Assembly: GCA_021234155.1 (NCBI GenBank)
Contig: JAJEKV010000057.1
Location: forward strand, 2,573,821 to 2,637,820
Source: Isoetes taiwanensis
Lineage: Eukaryota > Streptophyta > Lycopodiopsida > Isoetales > Isoetaceae
Direction of reading: 5' to 3'
DNA length: 64,000 bases
Position numbers and translations under genes: made by a program. The notes beneath the pieces are model-generated. The model saw only the letters and a list, made by a program, of their open reading frames with translations. It made no database searches and had not been told where the DNA came from. The number at the start of each line of letters is the position of its first letter. Positions within the stretch are counted from its first letter, which is position 1. Below, in pieces: positions 48,225-59,530 of the stretch.

Positions 48225-48440
48225 CATTTTTATAGCAAGAGTCTTCTTCAGCTTCTCAAATTGGCGTTTCTTCTTCGTCTCAACAGTTTCCTTCTCTTTT
48301 TCTCTTGAACCCATCCTCCCCCTTTCTAATTATATTTTTATAGCAAGAGTCTTCTTCAGCTTCTCAAATTGGCGTTTCTTCTTCGTCTTAACAGTTTCCT
48401 TCTCTTTTTCTCTTGAACCCATCCTCCCCCTTTCTAATTA
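48225..48440 (+). repeat. Two 108-bp tandem repeats in the LINE alpha 5' UTR
   Basis: Units beginning TTTTTATAGCAAGAGTC and ending CCCCCTTTCTAATTAT, nearly identical, in register 108 bp apart. Tandem 5' monomers can hold LINE promoters. Confidence 0.8.
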
Positions 48441-48464
48441 TATATAATTAATCTCCCTCCCTCC

Positions 48465-48474
48465 CTCCCTCCCT

Positions 48475-48518
<44 letters not shown>
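48465..48518. repeat. CCCT/CT microsatellite
   Basis: CTCC units followed by about 18 CT dinucleotides, at the 3' end of the alpha 5' UTR block. Confidence 0.9.
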
Positions 48519-48520
<2 letters not shown>

Positions 48521-48690
48521 AACAGGCCATAATTCTCTCAGAGTGTCAGATTGGCACGTGCTTGGGCTCATTGGAAATCTAATTCCGAGATCTTTCTAAT
48601 GGTATATAGCATGACCAAGTTCAGATCTGTTTAAGTATCTGTAATTGCGATTTTCCAGCCGGGTATAGATTTTCAGCAGTTGCTGTCACC

Positions 48691-49274
48691 ATGGCTGCCC
48701 CAAAGAAACAGTCCAAGAAAATAACATAGAAGCATAAAGAATCAGACTCTGATGGGAAATCATCTGGGCAGATCGGCATACAAGTAGAATCATCTGGGGA
48801 ATTTTCGCTCATGCCTATCTGGAATGAACTAATAACATTCAGACAAGAAGCGGAATCCCGAGAGAAGAAGCTGATGGCAGAAATCAGAAATTTGAGGGCA
48901 GATAACGATTATCTTCGCGCAAATTTCCAGCAATTACGAGAAGAAATGGATCATGTCAAATAGGAACTCAAGGAATTGCAAAAAGGTGAAGGATCTGATG
49001 GTACAACAGAAATTTCAAATTTAAAGAATGCTTTTGAGGAGTATGTAGAGACACAAGAGCGGAAACAACGAGCTTTAAACATCCGCATTGTGGGATTGAC
49101 AGAAAAGGAGAATGAGAACACAAAAGAGGTAGTGTCAAAATTCTTTACCGAAGAAGGGAAGATAACTAGAGCAGATTTTGTGGATGCTTTCTGGATTGGA
49201 AAGAAGGATCGTAGGACACGCCACATTACAATCAGAAAGTGAAGTGGGTCAAAGGGAAGGATGTGATTGAATAG
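48691..49274 (+). pseudogene. LINE alpha ORF1, copy A
   Basis: Starts MAAPKKQSKK. A coiled-coil part follows (SREKKLMAEIRNLRADNDYL, then FQQLREEMDHVK, a stop, ELKELQKGEG). The RRM-type part follows with RALNIRIVGLTEKENENTKE and VSKFFTEEGKITRADFVDAF, WIGKKDRRTRHITIRK. The end is WVKGKDVIE then TAG at 49272-49274. In-frame TAGs occur early and a frameshift lies near 49240. The order matches L1-type ORF1 proteins. Confidence 0.65.
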
Positions 49275-51190
49275 GTAAATGCGGGAGGCCTTAGAATAGT
49301 GGTCTGGAATATAAACAGACTCACCATTGATAAGGTAATTAGTATATAGACAATTCTAGATAATGTTCATGCTACAGATTGCTTACCTCCTCAAGTACTT
49401 TATCACCTTCTCGAAAATGGCACTTACAGACTTTGCCTTCTCAATGGCAATCCATCTGGAACCTTGTTTGGTCTAACTATAATCCTCCAAAGATAAATGT
49501 TCTACTTTGGCAGGTGATTCATCGCTCTTTGAGAGTTAATAAGATGGTTCATCGCTTTAAGCCGGGAGTAAGCCCACTTTGCCCAATGTGCGAGCGGTGC
49601 ATTGAAACATTGGAGCACTGTCTATATTTGTGTGCAGAGCTGAGTAGTCTTAGGTCCTGGCTGCATTCTCTTTTTGGAGTATCTTTGGATAGTCAACACT
49701 TTCTTTTGGGTATTTATCCAAATCAGTGGACTGCTTCTAAAAGGATTGCATTTCACATGGCAAAGTCTTGGCTAATATGGAGTGTATGGAAGTGAAGGCG
49801 AAGAAAGGTCTTTTATGATAAGCGTATTTCTTCTCAGGTGGTGCTTCAAGAAATTCGTAAGAAGTTGTATAATTGCTTTCAGATCTCCAATTGGCCTGAT
49901 AGTATTAAAATTCCAATATGGAGTGATCATCTAAAAGTGATTGATGCTTCAGGGACATTTCTTACTTCTGGAAGTACTTTGTAATATTTTGAGTGTATAA
50001 TATGAAGTAAAACGCGTTCTTCAAAAAAAAATTCTAGATAATGTTGATATTATTTGTTTTGTGGAAACAAAAGAACATGATTTGTATGCTTTGACTGGCA
50101 CTGAAGGCTTTGATATGATTCATTCAGTTTATAATAAAAGATTTAAAGATGGAGATACAGGGAATGGAGGAGTAGCGTGTTATATCAGACCGCTTTTTAG
50201 AGATTTGATACAAGGTGTAAGAAAAGACAAAAATAATCAGTATATTTGGCTTGAATTGAAAGGTTATCATGCTTTGTACTATATGGCTATTTGTTATTTT
50301 GCTCCCAGACATAAGAAAATATACACAGAGACAGAAGCTTCTAGTGATGACTTGTTCTTTTCATTGGAGCAAGATATTATGCATTATCAGGAGAAGGGCA
50401 GCGTGATCCTAGCATGAGATTTCATCGGATATCTACAAGCTGTTCCTTATACAGGAAATAAAGATCCATTGTGGTTAGAATCTATGAGTGATGATGAGCT
50501 GAAATTATATGGCAGGAAGAGGGATTTTAAGGATCCGATAGTGACTAAATCTGGTAGGCAATTTCTCGCCTGTGTAGCAGCACAAACCTTATGATCTGTA
50601 ATGGATTAAATAGGCTTTCAGACACTTTAAAGAATACATGCAGAGCTAGAAGCACAGTGGACTATTGGGCAATGGCGGAGAAAACTCTAGAAGGGATATT
50701 AGATTTTGTAGCCAGTGATGAAGAGTTTGAATCGGGTCACAGCCAATTGTCTTTTAGTCTACGGATCATCCATCCTGGGGTTGTTTCCCCCATTGTGCAG
50801 AAGCCTTATGTGTTAAGGCCATTATTACATGCCAACTATTAAGCCTGTGTTGAATTGAAAGTATCTTGCTTGCATTGGGATGGGGATATGGCCACTATAA
50901 GTAAGCAATTGCACACGGTATTCGAAGAGGCAGCACAAGAGACTTTCACATCTCACAGAGTCAGGAAGGGGTTACCATGCAAATCTTGGTTTGATCAGGA
51001 ATGCCGTGAGGCAAAATTCAGATGGAAGAAAAGTGATTTGAGTGTTAAAGACTCATTTAAGCATCAATATAAGCGCATTGTGCAGTTTAAGACGCGACAG
51101 TTCATTAAAAATTGGCAACAACTCTTATGCGTGCGATACTTAGATGAGCCGAAGCTCACTTGGAATGCTCTAAGAAAGAATAAATAGGCT
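49275..51190 (+). pseudogene. LINE alpha endonuclease region, copy A, split by a nested insertion
   Basis: After the TAG the frame continues GGLRIVVWNINRLTIDKV up to the insertion at 49367. It resumes at 50031 with DNVDIICFVETKEHDLYALT, GNGGVACYIR and APRHKKIYTETEASSDDLFF. Later come a TGA in the position of GDF, STVDYWAMAEKTL and ESGHSQLSFSL, the degraded SDH motif. Removing the insertion and one target copy joins the frame. Catalytic motifs are damaged. Confidence 0.7.
49368..50029 (+). mobile_element. LINE gamma, 5'-truncated, nested in LINE alpha, with 16-bp target duplication
   Basis: About 660 bp reading SNYNPPKINVLLWQVIHRSL and SPLCPMCERCIETLEHCLYL, the CxxC/H zinc-binding domain, then NQWTASKRIAFHMAKSWLIW. 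It ends with a poly(A) of about 9. AATTCTAGATAATGTT flanks it on both sides (49352-49367 and 50030-50045, the first A ambiguous with the tail). A second, shorter relative lies at 59291-59462. Confidence 0.9.
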
Positions 51191-51279
51191 GATATCCCTC
51201 TTTCAGCACATGATATTTGGAGACATGTTATTAATCTATATCATAGTGCAGACATTCCCACTGAGGGAGGGAGTATAAG

Positions 51280-52215
51280 GTCAGAACTGGTCATTACAGA
51301 AGAGGAGGTGGCAGAGAGCATAGCTTATTTGGATAATGGTAAAGCACATGATATCTTTGGATTAAGCGCAGAGCATCTAAAATAGGCAGGTACTTGTATT
51401 TAGTTGCAAAAATATTTACATTTGCTACGAGACAGGGGTTTTCACTTGATTGGTGTTGGAACAGGTTCGTTCCCATATATAAAGGTGGGGCGAGACACGA
51501 TGCAAACAATTATCGAACCATTATGGTCTTGTAGTCTATTTTCTAAGCTTTTTGCCACTATCTTAGAAAAAAAGATAAGTATTTGGACAGAGCACAATTA
51601 AAAGCGTGCAGAGTCACAAGCAGGTTTTAGAGTAGGAAGGGCTACTTTAGACCATCTATTAGTGTTAAAAACTATATTTGACATGGTTAAAGGTACTAAA
51701 AACCCAGTTTACATGGCATTTATAGACTTTAAAAAAGCAATTGATAAGGTGCCACAGACCAATTGTGGGAAAGGTTGGATAAGTTGAAGATGCCTAAAGA
51801 GCTTAGAGATGCAGTCCGAGTTTATGAAAAAGTGCTTGCGCAATTATCTTTACCATTTTCATTGGATATCCAGGACCATGTTGAAAGTAATCTTGGGATA
51901 CAGGGATGTCCGCTATCCCCCACATTGTTTGGACTTTTTATTGATGGTTTAGAGGATTGGTTGCTTAAGAATTGCCCAGGGGGAATGGAAATACATGGAT
52001 ATGTGATCCAGTTGCTAATGTATGCAGATGATGATGTCATTTTTGCATGCTCTAAGGATCATATGCAAAAACACTTGGAAAGGTTGGCTGATTTTTGTGA
52101 TCAAATAGGTATGCAGGTGAACCTCGAAAAAATGAGCATTATGACTGTAGAAGCGCTTAAACAAGAACCCATCTTCAGATATAAGGGGAGTGTTAAGTAT
52201 GTGTGATTCATACAA
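51280..52215 (+). pseudogene. LINE alpha reverse transcriptase, copy A
   Basis: Motifs in order: AYLDNGKAHDIFGLSAEHLK, AGFRVGRATLDHLLVLK, MAFIDFKKAIDKVP (motif A, with Ile for Phe), GCPLSPTLFGLFIDGLEDWL and MYADDDVIFACSKDHMQKHL at about 52018-52077. The catalytic box reads YADDD, an extra Asp from one additional GAT codon. TAGs and a deletion near 51400 are further damage. The GCPLSPTLFG wording groups alpha with beta, apart from gamma. Confidence 0.7.
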
Positions 52216-52339
52216 ATATTTGGGCCTTGTATTTAGCAGGAATCATAGATGGAATGCATGCACCACACAATGAATTAATGGTGGATAAAGGGCTTTATAT
52301 GCATCGCAGAGCATGTGTAGGAGGACACACCTTTGGTCA

Positions 52340-53228
52340 TGCAATCTTAAGGTGAGACTCTTTCAGTCACTTGTGCAGAGCGTAGTCTTATATGGATGTG
52401 AAATTTGGAGACCAAGTTTGCCATAATGCTTATGGGATGATATTGAGCAGGTCTTAAAAAAAATTTGAGACTGGAATTAGGAGTTAAAGCCCAAACACCT
52501 TACTCTATGATGTTAGCAGAATGTGGTCTCATGCCTTTGGAAGGGGAAGTGATCCTTAGATGCATTACGTATTTTAAGAAGGTGTTGCTCATGGATGACA
52601 CTAGAATTACACGCAGGGCTTTGTTAGCCAACAAGGAGAATGGTTTGTTTCAAGGTGTCAAGAAGTGGCTCAATAAATGGGATATACAATGGGATGAAGT
52701 GGTCTTAGTAAAATTTGGTTTAAGACAATGGATATCGAGGAAGGTAGATAAGAAGATGTGGTCGCAACCCAAGACCAAAATGATTTTATATAAGCAGAAT
52801 ATTAACCCCACGTTGGAAATGGCAGGGCACCTGAGGGAAAATATTTCTATTCCAAAAAGGCATGCTATTTGCAGGATTCGGCTTAGTTCACATCATTTAG
52901 GTGTGGAACTGGGTAGATGGGGATATATTTCTAGAGATCAAAGATATTGTAAAATATGTGGGGAAGATAAAGTAGAGGATGAGGACCATGCATTGCTTTG
53001 ATGTACGACATACAATGTATTACATGATAAGTTTGGAATATACTACGAAGATCTGCCAACCTTTTTCACCCTAAATGGGGATATATTAGGGAAGTATTTG
53101 ATTGAGCTTTTACAGCATAGAGAAGTTTGTACGCATAATCATAATGTTGATGATAATGACAGTTTGAGCGAGAGTGATGAGCTAGATGAGGACTCAGAAA
53201 CTCATCTATTATTTTACAATGACATTTA
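52340..53228 (+). pseudogene. LINE alpha C-terminal domain, copy A
   Basis: LRLELGVKAQTPYSMMLAEC, GVKKWLNKWDIQWDEV, ISIPKRHAICRIRLSSHHLG and RYCKICGEDKVEDEDHALL, then a stop in place of Arg and CTTYN. The CxxC...H...C arrangement is a zinc-knuckle-like end. An acidic tail DNDSLSESDELDED ends the frame. The matching part of copy C is at 57640-58437. Confidence 0.65.
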
Positions 53229-53257
53229 AAAAAATTATCGAGGCCCCCATAGGCTAA

Positions 53258-53445
<188 letters not shown>

Positions 53446-54465
53446 TGATGACATTGTTATGATAGCGAGGAACAAGGAAGAGATGCAGAAACATCTTGAT
53501 ACCCTGGCTGCTTTTTGTGATGCCAAGGGTTTGCGTGTAAACCTTAGCAAAACCAATGTGGTGATTTTTGGTACAAATCTGGACAAGAACTATGAGTTTT
53601 ACTATAAAGATAATTAGGTAGTGATCTCGCCATCCTATAAGTATTTGGGGCTGATTGTGGACAAGCACTTTAGATGGATCCAAACCGTGGAACAAAGAGT
53701 AAACGGAGGACTCAAAGCCTTTTTTGCAATGTAGAGAAAATGTGTAAAGGCAAACATTTGGAAATTTAGTCTAAAAAGATGCTCTTCAAAACACTAGTGC
53801 AGACCGTGGCCCTATACGGGTGCGAAGTCTGGGGGCCTGGACTGCCTCTAGATCAGTGGCAAAAACTGGAAAAAGTACAGAAGAAATTTCTTCGTGCAGA
53901 GCTAGGTGTGAAGGTGCAAACTCCATATGAGATAATGTTGGCCAAATGTGGATTGCTCCCTCTGGAGTGTAAGGCCCTATGTCAATTCCTCACATACCTA
54001 TGCAAACTAGGAAACCAGGAGGAAAATAGCTTCCCTCGTTTAGCCCTCAAGGAAACTTTTGAGAAAGGTTGGTATGTGAATGGGGTGACATGGCTAAAGA
54101 AATGGGGGATTGACATTGCAAACTTGGGCAGTAATAAGGAACGGATAAGAGATTGGGTAGAGGAAACTGTACTAAATAGAGTATGGCACAATCCGGGCAC
54201 AAAGATGGTACATTATAGAGAGCTCATGAACCCCCTATTGCGCGAGATGAGCTACTTAAATGAGAACTTAATATCCATGAAAAAGAGGCATGCTATCTGC
54301 AGAATGAGAATGAGCGCACACCATCTCGAGGTAGAGGTTGGAAGATGGTATGCAGTTGCCCGCGAGCATAGAGTATGCAGGGTGTGTGGCTCGAACGAGG
54401 TTGAGGACGAAAAACATGTGATCCTGAGATGTCCAGCATATCAAGCGCTACGGGACAGTCTGTAA
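53446..54465 (+). mobile_element. LINE alpha fragment B (RT end and C-terminal domain)
   Basis: Begins inside the RT just after the YA of the catalytic box (DDIVMIARNKEEMQKHLDTL), then LRVNLSKTNVVIFG and SYKYLGLIVDKHFRW. The open frame 53779-54465 continues with LVQTVALYGCEVWGPGLPLD to HRVCRVCGSNEVEDEKHVIL and a TAA after RDSL. It is clearly diverged from copies A and C, so it is another subfamily. Four in-frame stops lie in the first 330 bp, whereas the last 228 codons are open. Confidence 0.7.
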
Positions 54466-54477
54466 CTACAAGCAACA

Positions 54478-55154
54478 TAAAGGGAAGGAAGAAGACTCGG
54501 ATGGAGATTTTTTAGAACAGGCAGAGGCATCAGGCAACATTTCATTGGCCACAATCTGGAACGAACTCATAGCTTTCAGACAGGAATCGGCCTCCCGTGA
54601 AGACAAATTGATGGCAAAAATTCAAAGTCTCGGGACTAAAAATGAATTTCCAGGAGATGAGGGATGAGATCAATCATGTCAAATCTGAAATCATTCAGTT
54701 GCAAGAAGCACAAGCCAAGGAAGGGGAATCGGATCACAATGTGGCAGGCATTCCTGAATTGAAGCAAGCATTCGAAGAATATGAGAGATACAAGAAAGAA
54801 AGCAAAGAGCATTGAATATTCGTATTGTGGGCTTACCAGAGATGGATAAGGAGAACACTACAGAAGTTGCCACGAAGTTCTTTGCAGAAGATATGCAGGT
54901 GACAACTGGTTTTGTTGATGCATTCAGAATTGGTAAGAGAGATCATGGAACAAGACACATTCTGGTGAAGTTTGCCAACAAAGAGGGTCGGTTCCAAGTT
55001 CTGAAGCAAAGACACATTTATTTGGGTGAACGATGACCTTACAAAAGAACGTGTGGGAAAAAAAAAGGAAGAAGGGGAATTTGTAAAATTTAAGGAAGCA
55101 AAGCAGAATAATCGGAAGGTGAAATGGCTCAAAGGGAAAGCAATTAGCGAATAG
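54478..55154 (+). pseudogene. LINE alpha ORF1, copy C
   Basis: LATIWNELIAFRQESASRED then EMRDEINHVKSEIIQLQEAQ (coiled coil) and, after shifts, MNIRIVGLPEMDKENTTEV, FVDAFRIGKRDHGTRHILVK (RRM-type). The end is KVKWLKGKAISE and TAG at 55152-55154. The N-terminus is missing. Confidence 0.65.
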
Positions 55155-56410
55155 ATAATTGTGGAAGGTCTTCGAATAGCAGTCTGGAACATAAATGAGC
55201 TGACCATTGATAAGGTCCTTAGCATGCAGAAAATGTTAGATACGGTTGATGTTATATGTTTTGTAGAAACCAAAGAACATGACATGTATGCTCTTCCAGA
55301 TATTGACGGCTTCGATATGATTTATTCAGTGAGTAATACGAGATTCAGGGATAAGGACATGGGAAACGGTGGCGTAGCTTACTATATTAGACTATTTATA
55401 AGGATTTCATCAATGGTATTAGAAAAGATAAAAGTTGTCAGTATATTTGGATGGAAATAAAAGGATCCACTACTCCATATTATATGGCAGTCTGCTATTT
55501 TGCTCCAAGACACACAAAAACATACATTGAAACGGAGGCTTCTAATGGTGATTTGTTCTTTGCTTTAAAACAGAATATCATGGATTTCCAAGAACGAGGC
55601 AAGGAAATTTTGACTGGTGATTTCAATGGTCGGATTGATACTTTGCAAGCTACTACATTCACAGGTAATAAGAATCCGCTTTGGCTGGAAGCAATAGATG
55701 ATCAAGATATGCAATTACTAGGCAAGAAAAGATGGTCAAAGGGTCTGATTGTTACTAAGAGTGGCAGGCAATTCCTTAGCTTGTGCAGCAGTGCAAACCA
55801 TCTGGTTTGCCATGGATTGGATAGATTTCCATTAACTCTGAAGAATACTTGCAGAACAAGGAGCAGAGTCAATTACTTAGCTGTGACCGAAGAGGCTTTG
55901 CATGACCTTGTTAATTTTGTGGTAGGGGATGAAGAATTGGAGTCTAATCATAGCCCATTGTATTTTAGCCTTAATACTAGCCGACCTGTCATGCAAGCCC
56001 ATTCTAGACAAAGAAAATACTTTTTAAAGCCTCACCTTCATGTCCAGTATCGCTCTTGTGTTGAAGACAAGGCAGTGCGTTTACAATGGAATGGAGATCT
56101 GACAGCTATGAACCATCAATTATTGACCATACGGGAAGAGGCAGCGCAAGAGGTATTTACATCTCAAAGAGCACGAAAAGGGTTGCCATGCAAAGCCTGA
56201 TTTGACTAGGAGTGCCGAGCTGCCAAGGATAAATGGAAAACATGCGACCAAACCCATAAAGAACGATGTAAGCAGCACTATAAACGCATCTTGATATTTA
56301 AAAAGAGGCAGTACATTAAAAACAAAGCAAATTCTCTGTCATAGATATTTAGAAGAGCCTAAACTCTTTTGAAATGGGCTCAGAAAATATAAACACAATG
56401 ATATCCCGCT
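55155..56410 (+). pseudogene. LINE alpha endonuclease, copy C
   Basis: In frame after the TAG: EGLRIAVWNINELTIDKVLS, VDVICFVETKEHDMYALPDI (FVETK, the catalytic Glu) and GNGGVAYYIR. A single frameshift near 55390 moves to YYMAVCYFAPRHTKTYIETE, ILTGDFNGRI (GDFN), ELESNHSPLYFSLN (SNH in place of SDH). The open run of 249 codons (55451-56200) makes it the best preserved endonuclease here. It then decays after LPCKA with several stops to about 56410. Confidence 0.75.
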
Positions 56411-56419
56411 TGAAGCACA

Positions 56420-57505
56420 GGATTTGTGGAGACATGTGGTTGGTTTGTACCATATTGAAGCCCCTCCCAATACAGGCAGCATGAGCTCTATCTTAATAAT
56501 CATGGAGGAGGAGGTAACCTCGGGCATTGCATCAGTATCCAATGGTAAAGCACCAGATCTGAATTGTCTAAATGCGGAGCATTTAAAATGGGCAGGACCG
56601 AGAGTTAACTTGGCATTGGCACAAGGTTTTCCATTTGATTGGTGCAGGAATAGGGTGGTTCCGGTATTAAAAGGTAGATCTAGACATGAGGTAAACAATT
56701 ACAGGACAATTTTGGTGAGCAATCTGTTCTCAAAGCTTTTCAAATCTATTTTAGAGAAAAAGCTAAGCTTGTCGGCTAAATTTAATCACAAAAGGGCAAA
56801 AGCACAGGCTGGTTTTAGATCGGGTAGATCCACCCTGGATCATCTTTTGATGTTGAAAACCATCTTTGATAATGTCAAAGGATCCAAAAAACCCGTTTAT
56901 ACGGCCTTTGTTGATTTCAGGAAAGCCTTTGATAAGTTTTCCGAGTGCAATTATGGGGAAGGCTGGAGAAGCTTAATGTGCCACTTGAGCTTAGAGATGC
57001 AGTTCGAGTACTTTATGAAAAGGTACTTGTACAATTATCGCAACCATTCTCATTAGATGTTCCAGCTCACACAGAGAGCAATATTGGGATAAAACAGGGT
57101 CGCCCATTATCTCCCACACTGTTTGGTTTTTTCATTGATAGTCTAGAGACTTGGCTTCATGATAACTGCCTAGGGGGTACTGAATTACATGGTTATGTGA
57201 TCCAATTGCTGATGTACGCAGATGATGTGGTCATCTTTGCATGCTCAAAAGAACATATGCAGAAACACCTGAATGGGTTGGCTGATCTTTGCGACCAAAC
57301 CGGCATACAAGTGAAGCTTGAGAAGACAAGCATTATGATAGTTGGTGCCCTTAAACAGGAACCAATTTTCAGCTATAAAGAAAGTACCGTGAATATGTGT
57401 GATTCTTATAAGTATTTGGGACTTATTTTCAGCGGGAATCATAGGTGGAATGAATGCATCTCGCAACGAATTGATGGGGGGCAAAGGGCATTATATGCAT
57501 TATAG
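56420..57505 (+). pseudogene. LINE alpha reverse transcriptase, copy C
   Basis: ASVSNGKAPDLNCLNAEHLK, VNNYRTILVSNLFSKLFKSI, AQAGFRSGRSTLDHLLMLKT and AFVDFRKAFDKF (motif A) run in one frame to about 56945. A frameshift leads to LRDAVRVLYEKVLVQLSQPF, KQGRPLSPTLFGFFIDSLE (motif B, Arg for Cys) and YADD at 57215-57226, then KYLGLIFSGNHRWNECISQR. Only the one shift splits the core, so this copy decayed recently compared with A. Confidence 0.8.
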
Positions 57506-57599
57506 AGCATGTGTAAAAGATCCCATCTTTGGTCATAAAACCTTAAGGTAAAGCTTTACCAATCACTTGTATGTATGGTTGTGAGGTTTGGGGGCCAAG

Positions 57600-58437
57600 T
57601 CTCCCACAATGCCTTCTAGGATAACATGGAGCAAGTCTTAAAGAAATTCTTAAGACTAGAGTTAGGGATCAAGGCCAAAACACCATATCCTATGATGTTG
57701 GCAGAGAGTGGCCTTATGCCACTTGAGGGAGAAGCAATTATGAGGTGCATCACATATCTCAAGAAGGTGTTAGCTCTGGATGAGTCTCGGATTACCCATA
57801 AAGTCTAATAGCTAGTAAAGAAAAGGGGATACTACATGACGTGACAAGATGGCTTAGGAAATGGGATATCCAATGGGATGAAGTGGTCTTGGTTGACTCG
57901 GATCTAAGACAATGGATATCTAGCAAGATACATAGGAGGATGTGGCAGCCTCAAACTAAGATGATTTTATACAGGCAAAATATAAATCCGAACTTGGTAC
58001 CATCGATACACTTGCAGGAAAACATCTCAATACAAAAAAGACATGCTATTTGCAGGATTCGTCTTAGTTCGCACCATTTGGGGGTAGAGGTGGAGAGATG
58101 CGGACATATTATACCCAGAGATCAAAGATATTGTAAGGTATGTGCCACTAACCAGGTAGAAGATGAAGATCATGCACTACTCCGATGTATAGCCTATGCC
58201 ACATTACGAGGTGAATATGGGATCAACTATGTGGATCTTCCAACCTTTTAATGGTGATGTGAGGGAAGTATCTAATTGAACTTCTACAGCATAGAGATAA
58301 TTGAACTTCTACAGCATAGAGATACCTGTTTGGAATCTCACGCCGTTGATAGTGTTGATAATTCAGATAGTTTGAGTGAGAGTGATGAGCTAGATGAGGA
58401 TTTGGAAACTCATTTATCATTTTATGATGATATTTAA
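57600..58437 (+). pseudogene. LINE alpha C-terminal domain, copy C
   Basis: LELGIKAKTPYPMMLAESGL, TRWLRKWDIQWDEVVLVDSD, ISIQKRHAICRIRLSSHHLG, RYCKVCATNQVEDEDHALLR with CIAY (CxxC...H...C) and an acidic tail LSESDELDEDLETHL. A short internal duplication of a LLQHRDN-type segment lies near 58275-58325. Confidence 0.65.
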
Positions 58438-58985
58438 GTTGATTGTCTAATAGGCCTTTGAGGCCTCCCAATGGACATAAAAAACACTCTCTCTCTCTCC
58501 CTCCCTCCCTCCCTCCTGTTTGTTTATTATATTTATTGTTTTCGCGTGACACGTGTGACCAGCCTTTTTGTTTTAGAGGTTTTTATCTTGTGTATGTGTT
58601 TTAGTATTTATGTTGTGCAGGGATTTGGATAACATGTGCTTTTTGGCTTCTTCGGTATTCATATATTTTAAGGGCAATGATAGTAGTCTTACGATTGTCC
58701 AAACCCGTTGCTGAAGGTCTGTCACTAGGGTTTTTCCCCGAAAACCCGAAAGGGGGGGAGGGGGGTTTAATGCCGGTGATAAGCCCTCAGCAGGTACATC
58801 ACCACCATCATACATTTTTATTTAACTCCTTAATTGAGGAGTTGTTTTTAGCTATATATTTGTAATGATTTATACTTAGTATTGGGTAGCCTACGATGTG
58901 CGGCTACCCACTCTCAATCAATGTAAAACACCTCCTGAGATGAATGAATGAAAGAGCCCATCTGTATCGACGGTTTGGATGCATG
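58438..58985 (+). other. LINE alpha 3' UTR with two hairpins
   Basis: CT/CCCT tract (58484-58516), CGTGACACGTGTGACCAGCC, the long stem at 58709-58792, the hairpin GGGTAGCC...GGCTACCC at about 58884-58909, then GAGATGAATGAATGAA. All parts also occur in the UTR-only blocks at 14060-15440. Confidence 0.65.
58709..58792 (+). other. Conserved 3' UTR stem-loop of LINE alpha, copy 3
   Basis: Arms 58709-58726 and 58775-58792 pair over 18 positions with two mismatches and three wobbles. The outer pair string is TGCTGA/TCAGCA, where copies 1 and 2 have TGCCGA/TCGGCA. Confidence 0.65.
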
Positions 58986-59017
58986 ATGCGAGTCCTCATG
59001 AGAATTGAGGTGTACCA

Positions 59018-59280
59018 CTGGAGATGGAGTACAACTTACATTTCCAAATAAGAGGATATTTATTTACAAAATCACAAATGAGGGATTGTTGCCAAAAATG
59101 GGTATGAACATTGATCATAAGTAAATATTAGTTTACAAAATCACAAAGGGGGGATTGTGGCCAAATACCACGTTTCTTAAAATCATTTTCGTATTAAGAA
59201 AATAGGGATTTTCATGCTTTTGCTTGGGGGCATTTTGAGGAGGATGTGGGCATCAGTTTTTACGTGTATATAAGAATAGT
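59018..59280 (+). other. Possible copia polypurine tract and LTR start
   Basis: TTTACAAAATCACAAATGAG then GGATTGTTGCC at about 59085, repeated as TTTACAAAATCACAAAGGGG then GGATTGTGGCC at about 59155. The following sequence has GTATATAAG near 59266. The pattern resembles the tract before a copia 3' LTR. No 5' partner was found. Confidence 0.35.
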
Positions 59281-59290
59281 ATAGAATAGG

Positions 59291-59462
59291 TTTTTTTTTT
59301 TTGAAGAACGTGTTTTACTTCATATTATACACTCAACCCTGAGAAGAAATATGCTTATCATAAAAGACCTTTCTTCGCCTTCGCTTCCATACACTCCATA
59401 TTAGCCAAGACTTTGCCATGTGAAATGCAATCCTTTTAGAAGCAGTCCACTGATTTGGATAA
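59291..59462 (-). mobile_element. Short LINE gamma insertion, internally deleted, with 17-bp target duplication
   Basis: The reverse complement matches 49718-49838 (NQWTASKRIAFHMAKSWLIW region) and then jumps to about 49990-50029 and a poly(A). An internal ~150 bp is missing. TATAGAATAGGTTTTTT occurs at 59280-59296 and at 59463-59479; the T run overlaps the tail, so the exact edge is ambiguous. Confidence 0.8.
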
Positions 59463-59530
59463 TATAGAATAGGTTTTTTAATAGAGACCAATAGGCCATG
59501 GGAACCATACAATGGGCTAGAACAATCCAG
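59463..59530 (-). mobile_element. LINE 3'-end fragment, minus strand, CTATT tail split by an insertion
   Basis: The reverse complement reads CTAGCCCATTGTATGG, TTCCCATGGCCTATTGGTCT, then A-rich and CTATT units that continue across the 59291-59462 insertion. It closely matches 60490-60560. Confidence 0.6.

Larger units (their letters stand above)
54466..58985 (+). mobile_element. LINE alpha copy C, 5'-truncated in ORF1, with 3' UTR
   Basis: Runs from inside ORF1 (KGKEEDSDGDFLEQAEASGN at 54478) through TAG (55152-55154), endonuclease, RT, C-terminal domain (stop at about 58435) and a ~550-bp structured 3' UTR. The UTR ends GAGATGAATGAATGAAAGAG. It starts within a few bases of the stop of fragment B, so the two elements abut without spacer. 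Confidence 0.75.
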
